Source: AC-32 sp963813435 (GTDB lineage: Bacteria > Actinomycetota > Thermoleophilia > Gaiellales > Gaiellaceae). From it: 64,000 nt of DNA. The notes under the pieces are model-generated. The model ran no database searches. It was not told where the DNA came from and saw only the letters and a list, made by a program, of their open reading frames with translations. Where the stretch lies: positions 248,001-312,000 of the forward strand of contig CAWEYY010000002.1 of NCBI GenBank assembly GCA_963813435.1, in the 5' to 3' direction. This document shows positions 26,606-34,264 of the stretch, piece by piece. The first letter of the stretch is position 1, and each line of letters starts with the position of its first letter. The position numbers and the translations under genes are program-made.

Positions 26606-27017
26606 CGCGGAAGCCGACCACTTCGAAGCTCGCCTCGAGGCCCGCGCACTCCGGATGGACGGCGAGCCAGGCCTCCGCAGCGCGGCGGAGTCGGCGTTGC
26701 TTCTCCTCCGTGACCATCTCGAACGGATCGCCATACCGGTCGCTGCCTTTCGCCTTGACCTCGACGAGCGCTAGCCGCCTTCCGCGGCGGACGACGAGAT
26801 CCAGCTCGTTGCCGCCTACCCAGACGTTCCGCTCGAGGATTCGATAGCCGCGCAGCCGGTAGTGCCACACCGCGCGCCGCTCCGCGGCCTTCCCGGCGGC
26901 CGAGGTGCTAGGCGACGAGGTCTTCGTAGCAGAGGGCCTGGAACGAGCGGCGGTGGATCTCACAGGGCCCGCGCTCGCGCACGACCGCGGAGTGTCGGGG
27001 CGTGATGTAGCCGACAT
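26571..27017 (-). CDS. yraN: YraN/UPF0102 family nuclease-like protein
   Basis: The conserved part starts near 26890: GKAAERRAVWHYRLRGYRIL, ERNVWVGGNELDLVVRRGRR, LALVEVKAKGSDRYGDPFEM. E-x-D...E-x-K is the restriction-endonuclease-like catalytic pattern of UPF0102. The protein's role is not settled, though it is often genetically linked to rnhB and competence genes, as here. The ATG at 27017 lies inside rnhB by 110 bases and adds unrelated Ser/Arg-rich sequence. No ATG, GTG or TTG occurs between the rnhB stop and the conserved start, so the real start is undetermined. Confidence 0.72.
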   Translation of the reverse strand: MSATSRPDTPRSCASAGPVRSTAARSRPSATKTSSPSTSAAGKAAERRAVWHYRLRGYRILERNVWVGGNELDLVVRRGRRLALVEVKAKGSDRYGDPFEMVTEEKQRRLRRAAEAWLAVHPECAGLEASFEVVGFRDGRLERLREAF

Positions 27018-27549
27018 GCGAACGGAAGCCGTAGGCCGGATACAAGGCGTCCATCCGCCGCATCATCCGGTCGCGGGTCACCTTGGCGACGATCGACGCG
27101 GCGGCGATCGCGGCGCTCTTCTCGTCGCCGTCGACGACTGCGCGGTGCTCCGGCGCGGATGCCCCGAGACGGAAGCCGTCGACGAGACAGACCTCGGCAG
27201 GCGGAGAGAGTTCGGAGAGAACCGCGCGCAGCGCGGCCAGGTTGGACCGGTGCAGCCCTTCGCGATCGATCTCGGCCGACGGCACGGCCCGCACGACGAT
27301 CCGCTCGGCGCAGCCGACGACCGCGCGGAAGAGCCGCTCGCGCTCGGCCTCGCTGCACTGCTTCGAGTCGTTCAGGAGGGCGAGCGGGCGGACCCGGTGG
27401 TCGCGCAGGCGCGTGTAGTCGAGCAGGACGCCCGCGACGAGCAGCGGCCCCGCGAGCGGGCCCCGCCCGGCCTCATCGGCGCCGGCGACGAAGCGCGCAC
27501 CGAGCCCACGGTCGAACTGAAGGAGCTTCTGGCCGGTGCGTCGCCTCAC
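26908..27549 (-). CDS. rnhB: Ribonuclease HII
   Basis: 213 residues. Catalytic acids are in FVAGADEAGRGPLAGPLLVA (Asp, Glu), in PAEVCLVDGFRLG and in HRAVVDGDEKSAAIAAASIV-AKVTRDRMM, the RNase HII signature. It cleaves RNA in RNA-DNA hybrids and single ribonucleotides in DNA. GTG or ATG starts around 27549 are both plausible; the position used gives MRRRTGQKLLQFDRGLGARF. It belongs to the lepB-rplS-rnhB-yraN block but is now separated from rplS by an oppositely oriented sigma factor pair. Confidence 0.92.
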   Translation of the reverse strand: MRRRTGQKLLQFDRGLGARFVAGADEAGRGPLAGPLLVAGVLLDYTRLRDHRVRPLALLNDSKQCSEAERERLFRAVVGCAERIVVRAVPSAEIDREGLHRSNLAALRAVLSELSPPAEVCLVDGFRLGASAPEHRAVVDGDEKSAAIAAASIVAKVTRDRMMRRMDALYPAYGFRSHVGYITPRHSAVVRERGPCEIHRRSFQALCYEDLVA

Positions 27550-27590
27550 GGCCGCGAGGATAGCGCCGCAGGCAGCCGGCGCCGCGCAAC

Positions 27591-27606
27591 GTCACGCTTT
27601 CGTGAC
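27591..27606. promoter_or_regulatory. Perfect inverted repeat upstream of the ECF sigma gene
   Basis: GTCACG-CTTT-CGTGAC sits between the divergent rnhB and sigma factor genes, 44 bases before the sigma ATG. It could be an operator, part of an ECF-type promoter or a hairpin ending a short transcript. No standard -35/-10 pair is evident, so only the repeat itself is certain. Confidence 0.4.
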
Positions 27607-27649
27607 TCGGCGATAAAGAATCGGCGCAGCTCAACCATCCTTACTACAC

Positions 27650-28135
27650 ATGGACGCGCAGGAGAGAGCGATCGAGGATCTCTATCGGCGGAGATATCTC
27701 CGCTTCCGAAACACGCTCGCCACGATCACCGGCAGCCACGAAAGCGCGCGCGATGCCGTACAGGAGGCATTTACCCGCGCTCTCCGAAAGCGGCGCTCGC
27801 TGCGCGACGAGCGGGCGGTCGAGATGTGGGTGTGGCGGATCGCCCTCCGCACAGCGTTCGAGCACGGCCGCAGCGAGCGCCGCGTGGACGTCGGGCTCGG
27901 CGAAGTCGCCGAGGTAGCGCTCGTGGAGCCGGAGCGTGATCCGGCGCTCGCCGAGGCACTTCGACGCCTGCCGCCGCGGCGACGCCTCATCGTCTTCCTC
28001 CGCTACTTCGCGGACCTCACCTATGCCGAGATTGCCGAGCTCTGCGAGGTGACCGAGGGAACGGTTGCCGCCACGATCGCCCAGGCGCGCGCCGAGTTGG
28101 AACGGACACTTGACCGGGACGAGGTGGGGGTATGA
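27650..28135 (+). CDS. ECF-type RNA polymerase sigma factor
   Basis: 161 residues. Region 2 spans about 8-70 (EDLYRRRYLRFRNTLATITG, ARDAVQEAFTRALRKRRSL, the DAVQEAF core) and region 4 about 105-155 (LRRLPPRRRLIVFLRYFADL, TYAEIAELCEVTEGTVAATI). There is no region 1.1 or 3, as in ECF/SigJ-like factors. It is followed with a 4-base overlap (ATGA) by a membrane protein likely to be its regulator. It interrupts an otherwise continuous minus-strand gene block. Confidence 0.85.
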   Translation: MDAQERAIEDLYRRRYLRFRNTLATITGSHESARDAVQEAFTRALRKRRSLRDERAVEMWVWRIALRTAFEHGRSERRVDVGLGEVAEVALVEPERDPALAEALRRLPPRRRLIVFLRYFADLTYAEIAELCEVTEGTVAATIAQARAELERTLDRDEVGV

Positions 28136-28905
28136 CAACCGATCTGCTCGCGCGGCGCCTCGCGGCGCTTGCCAACTACGACGACGACTCCGACTGGAGC
28201 GCGATTCGGCGTCGGCGGCGCCGGCCGCCGGCGGTGACGCTGGTCGTCGGCATCCTGGCAGTCGCCCTGCTGGGCGTCGGCGCCGGGTTCGCGTTTTACG
28301 ACGACGTTCTGCCGTTCGGCTCGCAGCCGGCCGCGCCCAAGCCGGTCGTCCGAGACTTCGAGAAGCTCTTCGGCGGTCAGTACGCGCCGCCTGGGATGGA
28401 TCCGCACGTACTGGCTGGAGAGGCCCGCCGCGTGGCGACCTTCGAGAACGGGCGGCACCGCTATGTGCTGTACGTCGCGCCGACCAAGACCGGCGGCTTC
28501 TGCGAGAGCTTCACCAACCTCTTCGGCGGCTGCCGGCAGATCCGGACTCTTCCGCCCGGTCCTCCCGATGCCGGCCCGGGCGAAGTCGACCCGTTTGCGG
28601 TCGGCGTGTTCGGAGACATGAGCAGCCAAGGAGCCCGGATCATCGGCGGCGATCTTCTCTTGCCGCCAGGAACGTCACTGAGCGTCGAGTTCGCCGACGG
28701 AACGTCCGCCAAGATCCCGGTCGTCTTCGTTTCGCCGCCGATCGACGCGGGCTTCTTTCTCTACCCGGTGCCGGCAGAGCACATTCGGCTCGGCCACGAC
28801 GCGAAATACCTGACGGCACGCGATCGCGGCGACCGTGTTGTGGCGAGAGCGCGAATCTGCTGCACCAACCCGCGGGGACCATCCGGCGCGACCGGCCGCG
28901 GCTGA
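28132..28905 (+). CDS. Single-span membrane protein coupled to the sigma factor (putative anti-sigma factor)
   Basis: 257 residues: 35 cytoplasmic residues (TDLLARRLAALANYDDDSDW then six arginines), one transmembrane helix (VTLVVGILAVALLGVGAGFA) and a 200-residue external domain with two Cys-containing stretches (GGFCESFTNLFGGCRQ; ARICCTN). This topology suits an anti-sigma factor, but the cytoplasmic part is short and lacks the HxxxCxxC zinc motif. Its role is inferred from overlap with the sigma gene. The external part is not recognised. Confidence 0.6.
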   Translation: MTTDLLARRLAALANYDDDSDWSAIRRRRRRPPAVTLVVGILAVALLGVGAGFAFYDDVLPFGSQPAAPKPVVRDFEKLFGGQYAPPGMDPHVLAGEARRVATFENGRHRYVLYVAPTKTGGFCESFTNLFGGCRQIRTLPPGPPDAGPGEVDPFAVGVFGDMSSQGARIIGGDLLLPPGTSLSVEFADGTSAKIPVVFVSPPIDAGFFLYPVPAEHIRLGHDAKYLTARDRGDRVVARARICCTNPRGPSGATGRG

Positions 28906-28911
28906 TCGCGC

Positions 28912-29481
28912 TTACTTGTCGCGGGCTTCTGCTTCGCCTTCGGGCTCTGCTTCGACCTGTGGCTCAGGAGGCTCGGCCTCCGCTGCAGGCTCGTCGACCT
29001 CGGGCTCCTCGGCCTCGGGCTCTTCAGCCTCGGGCTCGACGGCCTCGACCTCTTCGAGCACCTCCTCGTCGAGCTCCTCGTCCTCGGCCGGCATGTGGCC
29101 CTCGGTCGGCGACGGCGCCTCGACCGTCGGGAGCGCGACGCCACGCTTCGTGCGCACGCGGGCGCGCTTGCCGACCTTGCCGCGCAGGTAGTAGAGCTTC
29201 GCGCGGTTGACGTCGCCGATCGCGATCACCTCGATCTGCTCGATCTTGGGCGAGTGCACGGGAAACGTCCGCTCGACGCCGACGCCGAACGACTGCTTCC
29301 GCACGGTGAACGTCTCGCGCACGCCCGAGCCCTGGCGCCTGAGCACGATCCCCTCGAAGACCTGCACGCGGCGGCGCTGGCCCTCGATCACCTGGAAGTG
29401 GACGCGCACGGAGTCCCCGGCCTTGAACGGGGGGCGAGTCTGCAGCTGGCGCTGCTCGAGGCTGTCGATCACCTTGCTCAT
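28912..29481 (-). CDS. rplS: 50S ribosomal protein L19 with long acidic C-terminal tail
   Basis: Residues 1-115 are canonical L19: KVIDSLEQRQLQTRPPFKAG, RVHFQVIEGQRRRVQVFEGI, GIGVERTFPVHSPKIEQIEV-type wording, and KLYYLRGKVGKRARV. The remaining 70 residues are an acidic, Ala/Pro-rich tail (EELDEEVLEEVEAVEPEAEE and similar) absent from ordinary L19. ATG 29481 is the L19 start. GGCCC-GCGAT-GGGCC can pair just upstream of the start codon. It lies after lepB rather than before it, the reverse of the usual trmD-rplS-lepB order. Confidence 0.93.
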   Translation of the reverse strand: MSKVIDSLEQRQLQTRPPFKAGDSVRVHFQVIEGQRRRVQVFEGIVLRRQGSGVRETFTVRKQSFGVGVERTFPVHSPKIEQIEVIAIGDVNRAKLYYLRGKVGKRARVRTKRGVALPTVEAPSPTEGHMPAEDEELDEEVLEEVEAVEPEAEEPEAEEPEVDEPAAEAEPPEPQVEAEPEGEAEARDK

Positions 29482-29513
29482 GAAAAGAGGCCCATCGCGG
29501 GCCGGTCGGGATG

Positions 29514-30503
29514 CTAGCGCAAGCGCCGTCGGCGGCGAAGCGGGACGGCGAAGACGAGTCCGAACCAGCCGATCGTCGGGAAGATCGCGTGGAACGAGAT
29601 CCGGTTCGGGGGCCAGTAGGTCATGAAGACCTTCCCGATGAGCGCGCTCCTGGCGACGGAGCCCCAGCGCCGCGAGTCGCACGACTGCGTCCGGTTGTCG
29701 CCCATGAAGAAGTAGTGGCCCTGGGGAACGTGCCAGACCCCGGTCTGGTGGTCGCGGCGGCCCGGCTTGATGTACGGCTCGTTCAGCTTCTTGCCGTCGA
29801 TGTAGATGAACCCGTTCTTCTCACCCACGGTCTCGCCCGGAAGGCCGATCAGGCGCTTGACGAACGTGCCGCTCGCGTTGCACGCCGCCTCGGCCCGCTT
29901 CTTCGGCGTGGTGAAGACGATGATCTCGCCCCGGTGCGGGCTGCGGAAGTGGTAGATGAACCGGTTCGCGAGCACGCGGTCGGAGAGCCGCGCCTCGCAG
30001 TCGGCGCCGGGCCGGGCGCAGTGGAGCGTCGGCTCCATCGACGAGGACGGGATCCGGTACGGGTTCACGACCCACTGCTTGATCGCGAGGACGATCAGGA
30101 TCGCGCCGGCGATGGTCACGATCCAGTCGATCGCGATCCGCCACGGGCGCGGAAGCCGCGCGGTCATCCGGTCGAGCGGGTTGCGCGACTGATGCTTGGG
30201 GTCCGGCGCCGGCTCGGGCATCTCGTCCTCCGGCGGCGGCTGGAACGACGGGTAGCTGGGCGGTGCGATCGTCGTCGTTGCCGCTGACCCGTCGCGGGCC
30301 GCGTCGTACTCGGCCCGCCTGGCCGGGTCGGACAGCGTCTCGTAGGCCTCGCGCAGCTCCCGCAGGTGCTCGGCCGGCTCGGCGCCGATCGAGTGGAAGC
30401 GGACCCGCTGCCAGTAGGCCTCTCTGATCTCGTCCGACGTCGCCGTCGGCGCGACACCGAGGGTCGAGTACAGATCCCTGGTTGCGCCGTCCTGGGAGCT
30501 CAA
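29514..30503 (-). CDS. lepB: Signal peptidase I fused to an N-terminal J-like domain
   Basis: 329 residues. Residues 9-71 read as a J domain: DLYSTLGVAPTATSDEIREA (helix I and start of II), then RELREAYETLSDPARRAEYD (helix III), but the HPD tripeptide between them is replaced by His-Ser-Ile (37-39). A Pro-rich linker (73-120) leads to one transmembrane helix (123-146) and the type I signal peptidase: catalytic Ser155 in PSSSMEPTL, general base Lys216 in GTFVKRLIGLPGE, and FFMGDNRTQSCDSR. A second hydrophobic stretch and an Arg-rich tail end the protein. With one membrane span before an external active site, the J-like domain would be cytoplasmic. It is not a frameshift artefact: one frame runs throughout. 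Confidence 0.9.
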   Translation of the reverse strand: MSSQDGATRDLYSTLGVAPTATSDEIREAYWQRVRFHSIGAEPAEHLRELREAYETLSDPARRAEYDAARDGSAATTTIAPPSYPSFQPPPEDEMPEPAPDPKHQSRNPLDRMTARLPRPWRIAIDWIVTIAGAILIVLAIKQWVVNPYRIPSSSMEPTLHCARPGADCEARLSDRVLANRFIYHFRSPHRGEIIVFTTPKKRAEAACNASGTFVKRLIGLPGETVGEKNGFIYIDGKKLNEPYIKPGRRDHQTGVWHVPQGHYFFMGDNRTQSCDSRRWGSVARSALIGKVFMTYWPPNRISFHAIFPTIGWFGLVFAVPLRRRRRLR

Positions 30504-30513
30504 CTGCGCCGCC

Positions 30514-31173
30514 TCACGACCGCGTTCTCAGACGACTCTGTTCCTTCCGCCATTCCTCGATTCTCCTGTGATCCCCTGAGAGGAGTACGTCGGGCACCCG
30601 CCACCCTCGGAACTCCGCGGGGCGCGTGTAATGAGGGTACTCGACGCCACCGTCCAGCTCGGCGGAGAAGCTCTCGACGAGACCCGACTCCTCGTTGCCG
30701 AGCGCCCCGGGGAGGCGGCGCGCGATCGCGTCGGTGAGCACCATCGCCGGGAGCTCGCCCCCCGAGAGCACGTAGGGGCCGATCGAGATCGCGTCCGAGG
30801 CGAGTTGCATGTGGACGCGCTCGTCGAAGCCCTCGAACCGCGCCGAGAGCAGCGTGAGGCGTTCCTCGCCCGCGAGCTCCTCGACGACCGCCTGGGTCAG
30901 CTGCCGGCCCTGCGGAGTGAGCGCGACGACGCGGTGGTCCGGCACGCCGCCGTAGACGCGGTCGATCGCTTCGGCGACGACGTCCACGCGGAGCACCATC
31001 CCGGCGCCGCCGCCGTACGGCTCGTCGTCGACCTGGCCGCCACCGAGCTGCGTGTAGTCGCGGTAGTTGAAGAGCCGCAGGTCGAGCTCGTCGCCGAGCA
31101 CGGCAGCGACCGGACGCTGCTCGGTGAGCCAGGCGAACGCGTGAGGAACGAGGGTGAAGACGTCGAGCTGCAC
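30514..31173 (-). CDS. trmD: tRNA (guanine-N1)-methyltransferase TrmD
   Basis: Makes m1G37 in tRNA, preventing frameshifting. It has DEPYGGGAGMVLRVDVV, LLSARFEGFDERV (family normally RYEGIDERV) and ISIGPYVLSGGELPAMVLTD, the trefoil-knot SAM site, and VPDVLLSGDHRRIEEWRKEQ near the end. 219 residues is slightly short but includes all motifs. It is followed by lepB after 10 bases and preceded by rimM. Confidence 0.94.
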   Translation of the reverse strand: MQLDVFTLVPHAFAWLTEQRPVAAVLGDELDLRLFNYRDYTQLGGGQVDDEPYGGGAGMVLRVDVVAEAIDRVYGGVPDHRVVALTPQGRQLTQAVVEELAGEERLTLLSARFEGFDERVHMQLASDAISIGPYVLSGGELPAMVLTDAIARRLPGALGNEESGLVESFSAELDGGVEYPHYTRPAEFRGWRVPDVLLSGDHRRIEEWRKEQSRLRTRS

Positions 31174-31191
31174 AGGACGGGCCGGAGCAGG

Positions 31192-31659
31192 TTAGCTGGA
31201 GCTGGCGAAACCCTGCGCCACGAGGATTCGCCGCGCCTCGAGGTCGACCTGCAGCACGCACGCGTCGACAAGCGGGAGCAGCTCGCCCGAGTCGAGCTCG
31301 AGCACGTCGTTGGCGACTCCGGGCTGGACGGCGGCGACGCGGCCGAGCGCGCGTCCCCCCTCCTCGGCCACGTCCAGGCCGACGAGCTCGAAGGCGTAGA
31401 ACTCCCCTTCGCCGGGCGGCGGGAGCTCCGCGCGCGGCACGGCGAGCTCGGCCCCACGTGGCGCGTCGCGGTCGAGGCGGATGACGGGTCGACCGCGCGA
31501 GCGCTTCGACCCGACCACCTTCGCGGGCTCGCCGTCGACGGCCAGTGTCGCGCCGACTGCAAAGCGCGTCTCGTCCTCGCTCGCGTGCTCGACGAAGAAC
31601 GATCCGTCGAGCCCGTGCGGCTTGCCCACGCGCCCGATCCGGACGAGCTCTTCAGCCAC
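31192..31659 (-). CDS. rimM: 16S rRNA processing protein RimM
   Basis: 155 residues with the N-terminal RIGRVGKPHGLDGSFFVEHA (RimM signature V.k.hGlkG) and the C-terminal PRC-barrel (FYAFELVGLDVAEEGGRALG, NDVLELDSGELLPLVDACVL). It binds S19 and helps mature the 30S head. GTG 31659 is chosen because the conserved VAEELVRIGRVG begins there. It overlaps the phosphoesterase stop by 8 bases, an insertion into the usual rpsP-KH-rimM order. Confidence 0.9.
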   Translation of the reverse strand: MAEELVRIGRVGKPHGLDGSFFVEHASEDETRFAVGATLAVDGEPAKVVGSKRSRGRPVIRLDRDAPRGAELAVPRAELPPPGEGEFYAFELVGLDVAEEGGRALGRVAAVQPGVANDVLELDSGELLPLVDACVLQVDLEARRILVAQGFASSS

Positions 31660-32347
31660 CGAAGACCGCGAGCGCGTCGGCGCGCGACGGCGCGCCCAGC
31701 ACGTTCTCTGTCGCCAGCTCCTCGGCTTCCGGATGACCCGAGCGTCGCACGAGCTCGGCCGCGCGCTCGAGGTCGTAGTCGGTGCGCCGGAGCTCGACCG
31801 CATCGTCGTCGATCAGCGCCCAGAAGGCGCCTGTCCGCCCCTCGTAGGGTCGTCCGACGCTGCCCGCGTTTACGAACAGCACCTCGCCCGACCGGCGTTC
31901 GAGCTGCATGTGCGTGTGCCCAGCGACAACCCGGTGCTGCTCGACCCCGGCGAGAAGCTCCGCGAGGCGCTCGTCGGTCGTCAGCTCCGTGATCACCGTC
32001 TCGTCGTCCCGCGGGGTGGCGTGGACGTAGAGCGTGCCGTCGATCACCACGGAGAAGGGCAGACCGGCGAGCCAGTCCGCGTGCTCGGAATCGAGCTGCT
32101 CCAAGAGCCAGGCCAGGCCCGCGTCGCCCTGGTACTTCGGATCGTCGAGGCGGTCGGCGTTGCCGCGGACGAAGCGCGCATTCGACAGCGTGCGCACGAG
32201 CTCGATCGTCTCCCGCGGCTGCGGCGGCCCGGACGCGATGTCGCCGCCGAGCACGATCTCGTCCACGCCCTCGCGCTCGACCTCGGCCAACACGGCCTCG
32301 AGCGCAGGCAGGTTCCCGTGGACGTCGTAGAGCGCTGCTACGCGCAA
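31652..32347 (-). CDS. Metallophosphoesterase (YfcE/MJ0936-like)
   Basis: 231 residues with the two-metal site: ALYDVHGNLPALEAVL (DxH, here DVHGN), IVLGGDIASGPPQP (GD), FVRGNADR (GN[HA]D), VHATPRD and VAGHTHMQLERR (GHTH). It would hydrolyse phosphodiesters or phosphomonoesters; the natural substrate is unknown. It lies between the KH protein and rimM and overlaps rimM, so it is part of the ribosome-biogenesis operon. Confidence 0.86.
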   Translation of the reverse strand: MRVAALYDVHGNLPALEAVLAEVEREGVDEIVLGGDIASGPPQPRETIELVRTLSNARFVRGNADRLDDPKYQGDAGLAWLLEQLDSEHADWLAGLPFSVVIDGTLYVHATPRDDETVITELTTDERLAELLAGVEQHRVVAGHTHMQLERRSGEVLFVNAGSVGRPYEGRTGAFWALIDDDAVELRRTDYDLERAAELVRRSGHPEAEELATENVLGAPSRADALAVFGG

Positions 32348-32360
32348 GGGGACGCCTCGG

Positions 32361-32591
32361 CTACTCGACGATCTCGAGCAGCACGCGCTGGTCGCGCTGC
32401 GCCGCCGAGGCCCGCACGATCGTCCGCAGAGCGCGGGCGATGCGGCCCTGGCGGCCGATCACCTTGCCGATGTCGTCCTGGGCCACGTACAGCTGGATGA
32501 CGAGCGCGCCCTCCCGCTCGACCTCCTCGACGCGGACGGCGTCGGGCTCGTCCACGAGCCGCCGCGCCAGGTACTCGACGATCTCAGCCAC
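32361..32591 (-). CDS. khpA: KH-domain RNA-binding protein (KhpA/YlqC type)
   Basis: 76 residues forming one KH domain: VIQLYVAQDDIGKVIGRQGR contains the GxxG loop (GRQG). It overlaps the rpsP end by 8 bases and sits between rpsP and rimM, the position of khpA (ylqC) in many Gram-positive genomes. It binds RNA and is linked to ribosome assembly and cell size in other bacteria. Confidence 0.9.
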   Translation of the reverse strand: MAEIVEYLARRLVDEPDAVRVEEVEREGALVIQLYVAQDDIGKVIGRQGRIARALRTIVRASAAQRDQRVLLEIVE

Positions 32592-32829
32592 CGACGCCTT
32601 TCGCCTTCAGGAGCTTCGACACCGTCGCCGACGGTTGGGCGCCCTTGGAGAGCCAGTCCTTGATCCGCTCCTCGTCGAGTTCGATCGTCGACGGGTCGGT
32701 CTGCGGGTTGTAGCGGCCGACGATCTCGATGAACTTGCCGTCCCGCGGCGAGCGGGAGTCGGCGGCCACGATCCGGTAGACCGGGTTCTTCTTCGACCCG
32801 ACTCGGGTCAGTCTCAGCTTTACGGCCAA
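32584..32829 (-). CDS. rpsP: 30S ribosomal protein S16
   Basis: 81 residues: VKLRLTRVGSKKNPVYRIVA, ADSRSPRDGKFIEIVGRYNP and DWLSKGAQPSATVSKLL are S16 signatures. The start is a TTG at 32829 (LAVKLRL), supported by GGAGGTAA seven bases upstream. Choosing an upstream in-frame ATG would only add an Arg-rich stretch from the ffh end. It follows ffh by 4 bases. Confidence 0.93.
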   Translation of the reverse strand: MAVKLRLTRVGSKKNPVYRIVAADSRSPRDGKFIEIVGRYNPQTDPSTIELDEERIKDWLSKGAQPSATVSKLLKAKGVGG

Positions 32830-32833
32830 ACGA

Positions 32834-34228
32834 TTACCTCCGTGATCTCGAGCGCTTCTTGCGCTTCGTCTTCTTCTTCTTGGTCGCCGAGCGCGTCGGC
32901 CCATTCTGCCCTTCGAGCTGGCCCGGCAACGCGGGCATCTTGCCCTTTCCGAGCTGCTTCATCATCTTCGCCATCTGCTTGCGGCCCTCGAGCAGCTGGT
33001 TCACCTGCTGGACGGTCGTCCCGCTGCCGCCCGCGATCCGCTTCCTCCGCGAGCCGTCGATCACGTGCGGGAAGCGCCGCTCCTGCGGCGTCATCGAGAG
33101 GATCATCCCCTCGACGCGCGCGAGCTGGCGCTCGTCGACCTGGTCGAGGCCCTCGAGCTGGTTGCCAAGGCCCGGGATCAGCTTGAGCACGCCCTGGATC
33201 GGGCCCATTCGCTTGAGCATCTTCTGGCTGCGGAGGAAGTCGTCGAAGGTGAACTCGCCCGCCATCAGGCGCTTCTCCATCTCCTCCGCCTCGTCCGCCT
33301 CGACCGCGGCCTCCGCCTTCTCGACGAGCGTCAGGACGTCGCCCATCCCGAGGATGCGCGAGGCCATCCGGTCGGGGTGGAAGTACTCGAGCTGGTCCGG
33401 CCGCTCCCCGACCGAGACGAGCTTGATCGGCTTGCCAGTGACCGCCTTGACCGAGAGCGCGGCGCCTCCGCGCGCGTCGCCGTCGAGCTTCGTCAGCACG
33501 ATCCCGTCGAACGCGACTCGCTCGGAGAACGCCTCGGCGACCCGCACCGCGTCCTGGCCGGTCATCGAGTCGAGGACGAGCAGCACGTTGGTGGGCTTCG
33601 TCGCGTCCCGGACCGCCACGAGCTCGTCCATCAGCGCCTCGTCCACGTGCAGGCGGCCGGCGGTGTCGAGGATGACCGTGTCGAGCCCCTGCTCCGCCGC
33701 AAGCGCGATCCCCTCGCGCGCGGCCGCGACCGGATCGGAGCGCTCCTGGCTGAAGACCGGGATCTGCAGCTCGCTGCCGAGCTGCTCGAGCTGGTCGATC
33801 GCGGCCGGACGCTGGAGGTCGGCGGCGACGAGGCCCGGCTTGCGGCCCTCCTTGCGCAGCAAGAGTCCGAGCTTGGCAGTGGCGGTCGTCTTCCCCGAGC
33901 CCTGGAGGCCCGCGAGCAGGACGATCGTCGGCGGCCGTGCGGTGAACGCGAGCCGCGAGTCGCCGGAGCCCATCAGCTCGGTCAGCTCGTCGTGGACGAT
34001 CTTCACGACCTGCTGGCCGGGCGTGACGCTCTTCAGCACCTCCGCGCCGAGCGCCCGCTCGCGCACGCGCTCGACGAAGTCCTTGACGACCTCGAAGTTG
34101 ACGTCTGCCTCGAGCAGCGCGAGGCGGACCTCGCGCATGGCGCGCGAGATCGCCTCCTCGTCCAGGCGTCCCTTCTTGCGGAGGTCGCCGAGCGCGCCCT
34201 GAAGGCGCTCTGAGAGCGTGTCGAACAC
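32834..34228 (-). CDS. ffh: Signal recognition particle protein Ffh
   Basis: 464 residues: N domain, G domain with Walker A GLQGSGKTT (107-115), DTAGRLHVDEALM, TKLDGDARGGAALS, and the M domain with GEFTFDDFLRSQKMLKRMGP and MTPQERRFPHVIDGSRRKRI, the SRP RNA-binding helix-turn-helix. It ends in a Lys/Arg tail (KKKKTKRKKRSRSRR). It targets nascent membrane proteins to FtsY, which is encoded at 50434. It heads the minus-strand block ffh-rpsP-khpA. Confidence 0.95.
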   Translation of the reverse strand: MFDTLSERLQGALGDLRKKGRLDEEAISRAMREVRLALLEADVNFEVVKDFVERVRERALGAEVLKSVTPGQQVVKIVHDELTELMGSGDSRLAFTARPPTIVLLAGLQGSGKTTATAKLGLLLRKEGRKPGLVAADLQRPAAIDQLEQLGSELQIPVFSQERSDPVAAAREGIALAAEQGLDTVILDTAGRLHVDEALMDELVAVRDATKPTNVLLVLDSMTGQDAVRVAEAFSERVAFDGIVLTKLDGDARGGAALSVKAVTGKPIKLVSVGERPDQLEYFHPDRMASRILGMGDVLTLVEKAEAAVEADEAEEMEKRLMAGEFTFDDFLRSQKMLKRMGPIQGVLKLIPGLGNQLEGLDQVDERQLARVEGMILSMTPQERRFPHVIDGSRRKRIAGGSGTTVQQVNQLLEGRKQMAKMMKQLGKGKMPALPGQLEGQNGPTRSATKKKKTKRKKRSRSRR

Positions 34229-34264
34229 GGCTTCGGAGTGTACTTCCAGCCGCGGGAGCGGCTG

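Noticed and set aside
24876..27549. A restriction-modification system
   Set aside because: The neighbours are comM, a lipoprotein, yraN and rnhB. YraN is nuclease-like but belongs to a housekeeping family, not a restriction enzyme.
29479..29500. An L19-type autoregulatory leader upstream of rplS
   Set aside because: GGCCC-GCGAT-GGGCC is only 5 bp and no matching consensus is seen, so the evidence is too weak to name it.
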